From Chloranthus sessilifolius (taxonomy: Eukaryota > Streptophyta > Magnoliopsida > Chloranthales > Chloranthaceae), in assembly GCA_021018995.1 (NCBI GenBank), contig CM037586.1, forward strand, positions 6,298,328 to 6,362,327: DNA of 64,000 bases, read 5' to 3'. The notes beneath the pieces are model-generated. The model made no database searches and was not told the origin of the DNA. It saw only the letters and a program-made list of their open reading frames with translations. This document shows positions 24,901 through 36,900 of this stretch, one piece after another. Position numbers and translations under genes: made by a program. Numbering within the stretch: the first letter of the stretch is position 1; each line of letters starts with the position of its first letter.

Positions 24901-27900
24901 ATGCTTGATCATGATAAAAGGAGATGATATTTTGATGCTCACTTTCAGGGATGCAACTCCTTATTATCTGATCGAGACAGTACTTAAATAAGTATGGATC
25001 ATCCCAAAAGAAATGTTTCACCGCAGCTAAATTTTTTGATTGATCTTGTTTAGACCAATGCAAGGGCATTTGATATGTTACAAGATAATTAACAATCTCT
25101 GTGAACCAAGGCAATTGGAAGAATGATAACAATTGTTCATTAGGGAAAGCTTCTGTAATGGACACGAAATTCTCAGAAAATCCAACGACTAAACGGGATA
25201 AATGGTCGGCTACAACATTCTTTGACCCCTTGTCCAAAATTTCGATATCAAATTCCTGAAGTAACAATATCCATCTGATCAGTCGTGCTTTAGCATCCTT
25301 TTTAGCAAAAAGGTACCTAAGAGCTGCATGATCCGAATAGATGATGACTTTTGATCCCAATAAGTATGGTCTAAATTTGTCCAACGCAAACACCACTGCC
25401 AACAACTCTTTCTCTGTTGTTGAATAGTTCAATTGTGCATTATTTAGAGTTCTGCTGGCATAATAGATCACATGAGGAAGTTTACCGACTCTCTGCCCCA
25501 ACACAACACCATTCGCATAATCAGAGGCATCACACAGGATCTCAAAAGGCACGCTCCAATCTGGCGGTCGAATGATGGGTGTCGATGTTAACTCAGATTT
25601 TATTCTCTCAAAGGCCGTTAAACACTTATTATTGAAAATAAATGGGGCATCCTTTGTCAGCAGACTGCACAAGGGTTTTACAATCTTGCTGAATTCTTTT
25701 ATGAATCTACGGTAAAACCCGCATGTCCCAAAAATGATCCAACTTCTCTCACAGTTTTTGGAGGTGATAAATTAGAAATCAACTCAACTTTTACCTTATC
25801 CATCTCAATTCCCTTTTTAGATATTACATGCCCTAGAACAATCCCGTTCTTCACCATAAAATGACATTTTTCCCAATTCAAAACAAAATTCATTTCTTTG
25901 CAAAGAGACAAATGGTGTAAGCATGTATTGAAGCTAGATCCAAAGACAGAGAAATCATCCATAAACACCTCTAGGAAACACTCAATCATGTAAGAGAAAA
26001 TGCTAATCATGCACCTTTGAAAAGTAGTAGGTGCGCTGCATAACCCAAAAGGCATGCATCGATAGGCGAACGTCCCAAAAGGACAGGTGAAAGTAGTCTT
26101 CTCCTGATCCTCTGGTGCTATGGGAATCTGGTTATAACCAGAGTAACCATAAAGAAAACAATAATATGCTTGGCCGGCCAACCTTTCTAGCATTTGATCA
26201 ATAAATGGAGGAGGAAAGTGGTCCTTCCTCGTCATCAAATTTAATTTTTTGTAGTCAATGCACACTCTCCAACTGGTCTGAACTTGTGTTGGAATCAATT
26301 TATTTTCTTCATTCTTAACTATGGTTATGCCAGACTTCTTTGGCACAACTTCTATGGGACTCACCGATTTGCTATCTGAAATTGGGTATATAATATCCGC
26401 GTCCAAAAGTTTTAGAATCTCACTTCTCACATCTTGCATGACTGGATTTAGCCTCCTTTGTGGCTCTCGTGAAGGTTTTGCACCTTCCTCTAAATGAATT
26501 TTGTGCATGCATACAGAAGGACTAATCCGTTTGATATTTGCGATGGACCAGCCAATCGCCTCTTTGTGTTCCTTTAAAATATCCAATAATTTTTTCTCTT
26601 GAGCCTTATCCAAGTCAGAAGCAATGATGACGGGTAGGGTCTCAGAAGGCCCTAAAAAAATGTACTTCAGATTTTCAGGTAACGGCTTCAACTCAACTTG
26701 GTCGCTCTACTTCAAATGGAACATGAGATGAAGTGAACAGTTCTAGAGGAACCACCTTTGGTTGCCAATTAACAGAACCCATAAGAGGAGTAGAATTAAG
26801 CAATGAATTTACCTCTTCTATAGATTTTTCGATGTCAATGTCACAACCAAAATGGGTTAATCAAGCCTCCAAAGGATCCTCAAAACTATATCGAGAAAGT
26901 GTCTCCTGAACCAAACTATCAATTAAACAAATATCACTAATCTCCTCACCCTTAGGTGGTTGTCTGCTGATGTTAAAGACATTAAGCTCCACTGTCATGT
27001 TCCCAAATGAAATTTTTATAATTCCATTCCTACAATTAATCAATGCATTTGAGGTTGCCAAGAATGGCCGATCTAGAATGACATGAATCTAACCACTTGT
27101 GCTCTGAACAGGTTCGGTGTCTAAGACTACAAAGTCCACAGGAAAATTAAATGTATCTTCTTTGATCAGAACATCTTCCACCACACACCTTGGAATTTTC
27201 ACTAACCTATCAGCTAACTGAAGGGTCATAGGAGTTTGTTTCAACTCACCTAATCCAAGTTGAACGTAAATTGAATATGACAATAAATTCACACTTGCCC
27301 CTAAATCTAGCAATGCCCGCTCTATGTGATGATCTCCTATGACATGAAATGGTAGGACACCCAGAGTCCTTATACTTGACCGGAATTTTGCATTAAATGA
27401 TTGAGCTGACGTGCTCAGCCAAAGATGCCTTCTTTGGAACATTGGTCTTTCTCTTGATTGTGACCAAGTCATTCAAAAATTTAGCGTAATAAGGAACCTG
27501 TTGGATAACTTCTAGGAATGGGATGTTTATACGAACTTGCTTAAACACCTCAAGAATATCACCTAGCTGATTAATCTTCTTAGCCACAATTAATCTTTGA
27601 GGAAATGCGGCCTTGGGAATAAAGCTTTGAACCACTAATTTTTCTTCAAACATAGGACCCATGGTTTCACTCATTTTTTTATTTCCCATCTCCTCATGAG
27701 GGTTTTTATTCCTCTTATCTTCAGATTTCTCAATTTCTTTTGCAACTTCCTTTTTTTTTCTTCGACTTCAGGCAACTTAACATGGCTATCAATTTTTCGC
27801 CCAAACCTAAGGGGAGTAATTGACTGCACATGCTCCTGCTCATGGGTAGAACTGGACGGATTATTTACTGCATATTGCCTTTTCGAATTTGGGATGGGTT

Positions 27901-30900
27901 TGCTTGGGTTGTGGATTGCATGAATGCTTTCAATGCTGTCCTCTAAAGATGATGAAGATGATGATTGTAGGTGTGGTGCCACAAATTGAGGGTGTTGATG
28001 AAATCCAGGAGGATATGATTGCGTAGGAGGACGAAATTGATTTGAATGTGGAATTTGTTGCCCTCCTACATTCATGGGAAGTTGTGGTTGTCTCCATGAG
28101 AAATTTGGGTGATTCTTCTAATTCGGATTATAGGTCTCAGAAAATGAACTACCAATCGGTTTTCTATTGCATGTGATTGCTCAGTATAATACTATGAAAA
28201 GTTAGACGGACACGATTGTGCTATATGCATGGGGCTAGCACAAATAGAACAAATTTCATTTTGCACAGGATTGACAACATTGATGGCTTTGCTTAAAGTT
28301 AAGGCCTCAACTTTACGTGTTAAATTATCTATCTTTGCCCTGATGTTAGGGCCTTCACCCACTTCATATAAACCTCCCTTTTTAGACGAATGGGGAGATC
28401 TATCACGATGACTAGAAAAGTCCCACTGTTGGGAACTCTCAGACAATCCCTCTAAAAAACTTATATGCCTTTTCATCAAACTTTAAAATCTACCACTATT
28501 CATAGATTTGGTCATATTACGATGGGTTTGGGTTAACCCATTGTAAAAATATTGAACAAGTCTCCACATCTCAAAACCGTGGTGAGGGCATTTCAAAAGA
28601 AAATCTTTAAACCTTTCCCAACTTTCATAAAATTTTTCATTTTCTTGGCTAAAATATGAAATTTCTATTCTCAATGAGTTTGTTTTTGCCATCGGAAAAA
28701 ATTTAGAAAGAACCTTTGCTACCAACTGATCCAATGATGTAATAGAACCAGATGAGAAAGAATTTAACCAAGCTTTGGCCTTGTCCTTGTCTTTTATAGA
28801 GAAAGGAAAAAGGCGTAAACGTACTGACTCATCAGAAAAATTTTGAAATCTGAAGGTTGCACATATTTCAAGAAAATCCTTCACATGCATGTAAGGATCT
28901 TCTCTTTCAAGACCATGAAAGATTGGCAACAATTGGATTATATGGTGCTTAAGTTCAAAATGTGTCGCATGGTCGCATGCAACATTATACAAGAAAGTGG
29001 GTTAGTGGTTATGGGTGAAAACAACTCCCTAAGGGTTTTGGATTTTCGACACCCTTTGCCATGGTGAAACGAAAATTTTGCTCAATCTCAAGATCAACCC
29101 AGAGATTAGTGGGTGAATAAGAGTCAACACAAACTAATCGATGTACTTGATCACGTCCCCACGTGCTCAGGCACCACTACCTTAAAACCTTGACCGACTC
29201 TTTTTTCTTCTTTTCTTTGCAAAAAAAAAAAGAAATTAGTAGAAGGATAAAACTAAATCAACCATACTTTTTCTTTTCCAAATAAAATCCTCGGCAACGG
29301 CGCCAAAAACTTGTTTCCAATTTGTTTTACTCGTAAGTGCACAAATCGGATGTAGTGTAGCTTGTGCAAGAATAAGGTCAAGCCTACAGGGACTTTATAG
29401 AGAGAGGAAAACTAAGAGTAAGGTTATTTAATCTAATTCTAATCTAATCAAGAGATGATGTTTGACTTTATACTAAACTAAGAGGATTTGTATAAAATCA
29501 AATGAGAGATTTAACACAAGACAAACTATTACAAGTAAAACTAAGATATGCAAAGATAACTATTAAACTAAATTAATTGTTACCTATCAGACAATGTGGT
29601 CTAACTAAGAATATAGGTAGAGTAGAAATACGAATGAGATGTGTACTAGGGTTTAGAATCCACACTCTAATATAATATTTTTTGCAACATGAACCTTAGA
29701 AATTTGTTGGAAAAGTAATCACATAATAGTCTAGAAATCAATCACGCTATCATGCAAAAATATATGTTTTTCCATGCTTATAAATATCGAAACTAAATCA
29801 TCTAATGTATTCAACGATGTTGAATCACAATAGATATCCGATTTTAATATCAACAATTTTCCACCAAGCAAATGATTAACAAAATTTATCTTAAATCATG
29901 AGAAAATTATGATTGAACTCATATCTAAGAAGCATTTTTATCAATCAAAGATAGGAAAAAATAATTTTTATTCAAATTTCTAAACATAAATCCAACAAAA
30001 GCTAAAGGGTTCATGTATACGAGAAAATATTATATCAAAGAGGCTTCATCAAAACCCTAGCACTACTAAGCTAGCCTCTAATGAAATACATGATCAAAGT
30101 AAAATAAAAAAAGAAGTAATAATACATTACAAAAATTGTAGCTCTTAGATCCTTCTTCTTCAAAACAAATTACATAGAAAACTAAAATAATACTTGAAAG
30201 AAAATCCTAAAACTTCCTCCTAACCTTCTCCAATCAAATGAACTTTAAGACCACTCTCCCCCTAGCTCCAAGATGAAGGCTCTATTTATAGCACCAATGC
30301 TCTCTTTAGAATAATTATTTCTTCATTGCTTGAGTCTTTGGGTTAAACTAAATTTTCTTCCATATCTTTTTGAAGAGTCACCATCATAGGAAATGTGATC
30401 TTGACCTTATCAAAAATATATTCCAAAATCATAAAAGTCAATGAAGCTCATGCCTTGTGAAAGGAGGTAAGTAAAAAGAAAGTATAAACTAAAGAGGGAA
30501 AGATAAAAATGTAGAAAAACATTTAATGGTGAAATGATGGAAGAGTGAGAGAAAGTATGACCATTAAATGCTTGGTATGATGGGATGAGATGATGGATGC
30601 TGGGTCATTTAATGAGAAAGATGAAAAGATGAGAGAAAAAATAGTATTGGTAGCAAATATAGATGTTTATTTACATCTCGAAAATATATCCACACCCCCT
30701 CCTCCATTCTTATTTTTTCTTTTGTACTCCATTGTACACTTTATCCCAAAATTGCTCCATTTACTAGCACATCTGCAACAATTCATCTTTATCTGTAAAG
30801 ACAAAAAGATAAAACTGTGTTAGGTAAAAAGACAGTAAAAATAAATTAAAAGATGCAGATAAGAGGGTAAAATATTTGATAATTCTATGCTCAACACATA

Positions 30901-33900
30901 CCTTCAAATTCATGGAATTATTGGCAAACCGCATGCCCTACACCGACAACAAAATGGGGTGGCTGAAAGAAAAATTGGCATTTATTTGAAATTGCTCATG
31001 CTTTATTAATTGGTATGCATGTTTTGAACATTTATGAGGTATTTTGTTCTTACTGTCAATTTTCTTATTAATGGAAATACTACTCCTGTGCTTGAGGGGA
31101 CTCCCTACAAATTGTTGTGCCCTCAAATCATTTTTTCCTTGTTCCTCCTCACGTATTTAGGTCTCTTTGTTTCGCTCATTTTTCTTCCTCTCATTGTAAT
31201 AACCTATATCCAAATTTGTAACGACCCGAAAACCCACCTGAATGAAATTGAAATTTCGTGTCGTTAAATTCGTGACTTGAGCTTGCAAGGCATCTAATCC
31301 TAAGTTTGATGGCAACATCTTTCATAAAAATAAGAATATCCAAAAAATGTCTCTTTTCATACGACTAATAGTATTTATCATACAAAATAAACTTCTAGCT
31401 GTCCATTTACTATCTACACATTATCTTATCTATTTATAGCAAAACAACAATCATGTGTCTTGTGACCCTAGTATCACTATAACAAAAACGAGACAGTAAC
31501 TGATGCCATCAAAATAGTATCCCCTAATACTCATAAGAACATAAGTCCTACGGGTAGAAATCTTTTGGTTGGGTTTTCGTTTCTTCAAAAAAATATTATG
31601 GATCCTCTTTCTTAGCTGCCTCATTCTCTGGAAGCTCATGGTCAATATGATCTGTGCGACACTCTGGTTCGGCTTCCGCTTCTTCAAAAAAATATTCTGG
31701 ATCCTCTTTCTTGGCTTTCTCGTTCATGGTCAATATGATCTGCGACACTTTGTTTCGGCTTCCGCTTCTTCAAGAAAATGTTCTAGACCCTCTTCCTCGG
31801 CTTCCTTGTTCTCCGGAAGCTTAGGATCAATATGATCTGCGACACAAAGTGTTGGGGTAAGTACAAATACCCACGGTGCTTAGTAAGTAGGCATTAATTA
31901 TCCTCTATTCTTTGAAACATTTAACCATGAAGCATGCATATAATAATTATTACTCGACTAACATCACAATGATCTTGAGATAGAGAATTTACAAGAAAAT
32001 ATAACTATTCTTGTGAAAGCAGTCAATTAATGATCATGAAATAGATATGTGAAAAATTATATTCCTATTATTTTATTCATTATATTCAAGGCTTGCATCT
32101 TGTATATTCAATGAAAAACGCATATGACGTTATCTTCTATATACTGATGGGAATCCTGTCCATCGTCACCCATGAACAATTTTATTTGATAAGCCGTAGC
32201 CTGCCAAGTGTGGTGACTGGTGCTTGGCTCGTGTCTTGACATGACATGATGAGATCCTATTAAAATCGAAAATCATACATGCAGAATGGTTGCTTGTCTT
32301 TTAACGTACATATAATTATAATGTTTGACTTGTCTTGCCGTAAATTTACCCTATTTATACTAATGTCTTGAAAAAGTGTCTTTTAACTTACAAATCTTTT
32401 TTTTCCTTATTTCATGCCTTACACTTTTTGCTTAATAATCATGTGGATAGTCATAATGCAATAAGAATAAACTAAATATTGATAATATTCATGCCTACAT
32501 TATCATAGGAAAATGCGACTTACACATGTATAAAATAATTCTACAATTATAATGCAATCCGATCAAATTATGACTTAATTGGTCCAAAAACTTTTATAAT
32601 TCGTGTTAAGAGCAGGAGAAATCTAATCGTCAGATGTGAATACCATGAAAAGTTGGGAGGGGGTGATCATACTAAAATTTTCGTGATTCCACTCATATTG
32701 CTGTTTAATCAAAGGTCCAAAGTGCGTTCACAGAACACTTGAACAAATCAGATGCAGGAATTTGCTGTGCAGATTTTAAAGTAGGCATCTTAGGGTCTAA
32801 AAAATATAAAACTAGAGACTGATTTAGCTTCAGATAATTCAATAGTTTTGGTAGAGGGCCATGTGCTCTACATCACCTCTTTGGCAGTTCGTCCATTGGA
32901 GGTCTATTAAAGTTTCTACGATTGCATGAAGTTAGGGAAAAACCCAGATTGGTTAGAGATAAAATTTCAGCATCTATCTTCGATTTTCATGCTAAATCAA
33001 ATTGCCAAAGGCATGACCCGCAAAGTAAAATATCATAAATAAGAATTTAACATGCATGTCGTAACATCAATGAAATATATGTATACATATAATTAATTAA
33101 TTAAACAAATCATAAAATATTTAATAACAATCAATGAAGATACTTGTCCATACATGACTAGTGAAATACGTGGGCCGTAGGCAAGGGATGACAAATTAAA
33201 ATTAGTTTCTTGTTCATACACTACTAATTAGTCAAATGAGTCAAACAAAGAATAAATAATTAATTTTCTCCTACCTCGTGTCCTAATGTCGCAACGGATT
33301 GACTTAACTATTTCCAAGTGTTTGATGAAATGATCTGAATTTCATACCGATGGTCAATATCCTTCATTTATGCACACCGACAATCCACATTGAAACCCGT
33401 GATTATTTCGTCAATAAAAGATGTAAACATCAACCTTCTACTCAAATATAAAATACATTGCCTAAACTCTACTAGATTAGCTCCAACATGATATTCCCAA
33501 TTAGCAAAACTAGAGAGCGCTGATTTATATACCTTACGTGATTGCCATCAGTTTCTTTGTTGGTTCCCAAAGATAAAGACGAGTTGGTTAGGATTGCAAG
33601 GTGGCTGAGATCTTGAGGTATTTTAGCACAAGAAGAGAAATTAGTGGCACATGAAATAGATTTCAAAGAAAATGTGGAGAAAAGAAGATCATGAGCTAGC
33701 TACTTAGGTGGAATTTTTTGCATGATTTTAGTAATCATTTAAGAGTGGAGAGCTTAGAGAGTTACGGTTGTCTCAGAGAGAAAATAGGAGAAGTTACATT
33801 GAGGTGGTTGGGTGATTGTAGTTGTGAGATGCTTGGGCTCGAATGAAAGGTTGTGTGCCGCATGAAGAGAGGGATGGAGCATATGTGTCACGTGAAATGG

Positions 33901-36900
33901 GAAATGGAGTTGGGGTGTAACATGGAGTGAGTTTTCTATTTTTTTAAAACTTTCTATGTGCGCAGGATTTTTAAGAAGTTTAGAGATTTTGAGAAGAGTA
34001 ATATATCATTACCGTCCATACAGAGTCACACTTGGACTTCACCGTATCTCCTTGATGGGTGTGCCTGATTTAGCAAGTGCAAATAAAATAAATCACCGCT
34101 AAGAAATGTGAAGAAAAGAAGATCATGAGCTAGCTATTTCGGTCGAATTTTTTGCATGATTTTAGTAATCATTTAAGAGTGGAGACCTTAGAGAGTTATG
34201 GCTGTCTCAGAGAGAAAACAGGAGGAGAAGTTACATTGAGGTGGTTGGGCGATTGTAGTTGTGAAATGATTGGGCTCGAATGAAAGGTTGTGTGCCACAT
34301 GAAGAGCGATGGAGCTTGTGTGCCACGTGAAATGGGAAATGGAGTTGGGTGTCATGCGGAGTGAGTTTTTTTTTTTTTTTTTTAAACTTTCTTTGTGCGT
34401 AGGATTTTTAAGAAGGTAAGAGATTTGAGAAGAGTAATGGATCATTACCATCCATACAGAGCCACACTTGGACTTCACCATATCTCCATGATGGGTGTGC
34501 CTGATTTAGCAGGTGCAAATAAAATAAATCACCGCTAGAAAGATTGGGATTTCTTGTACGCAGAAATATTAGGAGGCTGTTGGGCATGGGTTCTTAGTTT
34601 TGATTGGAAGGAGATTTAAGAGAAATCGAGTCAAATTGAATTGTTATCTATATTCTCAATTTATTTCCATTTTTGTCTTAATTTCTCATGAGATATCATG
34701 AATTATTTGGCTAAACATGAAGAGGGAGAGAAATTAGGAGAAAAAGTAGGGAGCTCCTACAATTTGTGCGCATGAATTTTTTTCTCTATCTTTTCTTCTC
34801 TCTATGAGTTCTCCTAAGGTGTTAAGCACATATATTTAAGTAGGTTGTATAGATTCTAGAAGAGTTAATATAAAAATTTTAATATTTTGAATTTGTAAAG
34901 GTTTGATCTCTAGACCTCTCCAACAACATCATGATCACCTACCGTTACACTAACACATGACTTTTGAATAATTTGTTATAAATTAAAAAATATATTTTAA
35001 TAATATTATATTATCCTTGCTATTAAAGAATGTAATAATATTTTCTCATAGGCGTAATCTAATAGTCCATAATATATAACAACACCAAGATTGTGGAAGT
35101 CAAATAGTCAATGATATATAACGATCAGGGTCGTTACAAAAAATGTATCTTCATTGGCTATCCTCTTACTCAAAAAAGGATATAAATGTTATGGTCCTAT
35201 TATTGAAAGTGTTTGTTATTATGGATGTCACCTTTTTTATTCCGCTCCATTAGTCTTCTTCACTGTGCGCTTCAAGGGGAGAGTTCTAAAGAATAGAGCA
35301 CTATCCAGGTGTTGCCCTATCTCTTTAATGAAGTTGAAGTAGAAGATCAACAAAATCCCAAGTGGGCAGCACAGCGAGGCTGCTACTACAAAAAGAGTAG
35401 ACACATTTAACAAGTTCGAAAAAGGCAAAACATTTATCCTAGGTGAAGCCTTTAAGAAGATGAAAAAGTCCTCATCTTCTCAAACTATAGATCATGTTCC
35501 TTCTCTTAAAGCAACTTCACCAAATAGTGATCCTTCTCCACAAAATGATGTGGATTCTCGTCATCCTATATTCCTATTAGTAAGTTTATATCATATTAAG
35601 CATGCTCAACATCATAATTGTCTTTCATTTCTTCTTTGGATCTATATTTCTATTCCTACTAGTGTTTCCGATGCCCTATCTCAGCTACAATGGAAGGAGG
35701 CTATGTTATGGGAAATGAAAGCCTTGAAACAAAACAAAAAAGAAAGGTGACTATGCTTCCATAAGAGAAGAAGGTGGTAGGATGCAACTGGGTGTATGCG
35801 GTTAAGGAACAAATGGTTCTGTAGAAAGGTACAAGGCCAGCCTCGTTGCTAAGGGGTTTACTCAAACACTTGGCTCTGACTATCAAGACACATTTGATCA
35901 GCAGTTAACCGTATACATCATCTCTGTTAGAGTACACAATATGGTATGCTGCTAGTTCATCTCACTTATGGCATCTATGGTATGCTATAATCAAATACTA
36001 TACCTTTATGAACACATAATGACATTTTAATCTGTAAGTTCTGTAAAATATCTGATCATAATTTTGCTCAATACTTGTTAAAATACTCCACAGATTGCTC
36101 TCAGATTATATAGTTCTTATTAATTTGTATTTTTATATTCATTCAAAAATTATTATTAGAATTATTTTATATAAAAAAGTACTGTTGACCTTTCTTTCAA
36201 TGACATGAGAATTTCTAACAGGTTCTCCATGTGGCAAATATTGGGGACTCCGGATTCGTCATAATAAGAAATGGTTCTGTTTTTCGAAGGTCCTCCCCAA
36301 TGGTTCATGAATTCAATTTTCCTTTACAGATTGCAAATGGGGACGATCCCTCGAACCTTATACAGGTAGGGTTTTTTTTTTATTATTATTATTAATTTTG
36401 TATAGAAGTAGGGTTATTTAAGAATCATTACTTATTTTAATCCTTGAAGAGGGTCACTTTTGTTTCAGACATTTTTATTATACTGTTTTTTCAAAATTGT
36501 GTTAGTGCTGTCCAAAAACTATGTTAATGTCTATAAATTGGTATTTTGAGAAACAAATCAATTATGAAATGCCCATACCTAAGACAGATATGCATCAATT
36601 AACTTTTTAAGTCCATGATCGTATGGTTGATTCACATATATCTATCTTAAACAAGAAGTGTTCTATAATACTAATAATGGATCAAAATCTCGGCGATCCC
36701 GATACGTATTGTTTTGGGGGGTGTCCGATACGGTAAAATGGGCATTTATCAAGCACCCTTTAAAAGCATCAAATTATCGTCCGATACAGGCAATTAATCG
36801 GCCATAATAGACGATAATATCAAATTATCGGACGATAATTTGAACTTTTTTAGTGGGCCCCTCCACCAAGCTGAAACACGGGGTTTCAGTTTTAAGCACT

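Larger units (their letters stand above)
21159..30896 (-). mobile_element. Gypsy-A: Ty3/gypsy LTR retrotransposon, Athila/Tat-like, nested in copia
   Basis: Two direct LTRs (21159-22757 and 29312-30896) flank gag, protease, reverse transcriptase, RNase H and integrase fragments on the minus strand. The LTRs begin TGTTGAGC and end CA. A primer-binding site reading TGGCGCCGTTGCCGAGGA on the minus strand (29288-29305) follows the 5' LTR by six bases. Both host sides are copia integrase sequence, so it inserted into the copia element. TTCAAATT stands at 21152-21159 and again at 30903-30910 and probably contains the target duplication, although it leaves about six bases (CATACC) unassigned at the right. 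Gag wording, the DLGA protease site and the PBS point to the Athila/Tat branch. No envelope-like frame is seen in the 1 kb before the 3' LTR. Confidence 0.92.
31217..35138. mobile_element. 3.9-kb element with TGTAACGACCC ... GGGTCGTTACA ends, nested in copia
   Basis: The left end reads TGTAACGACCC and the right end GGGTCGTTACA, a perfect 11-bp inverted repeat. Copia pol sequence stands on both sides. TG...CA ends with short inverted tips are typical of LTRs, so this may be a very long solo LTR or a non-autonomous LTR-type element. A clean target duplication was not found (CAAATT left, AAAAAT right). The interior has no protein-coding frame. It contains a 434-bp tandem duplication (33671-34540) and, at 31560-31830, repeated TTCTTCAAAAAAATATTCTGG-like copies. 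Confidence 0.65.
18840..35935 (+). mobile_element. Decayed Ty1/copia retrotransposon, split by two nested insertions
   Basis: The element is read in three blocks. Block 1 (about 18840-21158) has an LTR-like region with a TATA-like TATAAATGGTATATATG (about 18958), a primer-binding site TGGTATCAGAGC (19099-19110), gag-region DNA with no long frame, a [14 protein letters not shown] protease relic (about 20362), a FQDLIDG pre-integrase block (about 20625) and integrase wording [13 protein letters not shown]...[20 protein letters not shown] (20915-21030). Block 2 (about 30903-31216) continues integrase with [13 protein letters not shown] wording and [18 protein letters not shown]. Block 3 (35139-35935) holds [16 protein letters not shown], then [13 protein letters not shown] at the start of reverse transcriptase and a GCNWVYAV block, after which it is cut off. 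No 3' LTR is found. Confidence 0.8.
15593..36221 (+). other. PP2C giant intron (20.6 kb), loaded with transposons
   Basis: The donor GTACGT at 15593 and acceptor TTTCTAACAG at 36221 enclose a LINE fragment, a copia element and two elements nested inside that copia. Unassigned stretches within it (15593-16200, 17370-17800, 35940-36221) show no coding sequence. Confidence 0.85.
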
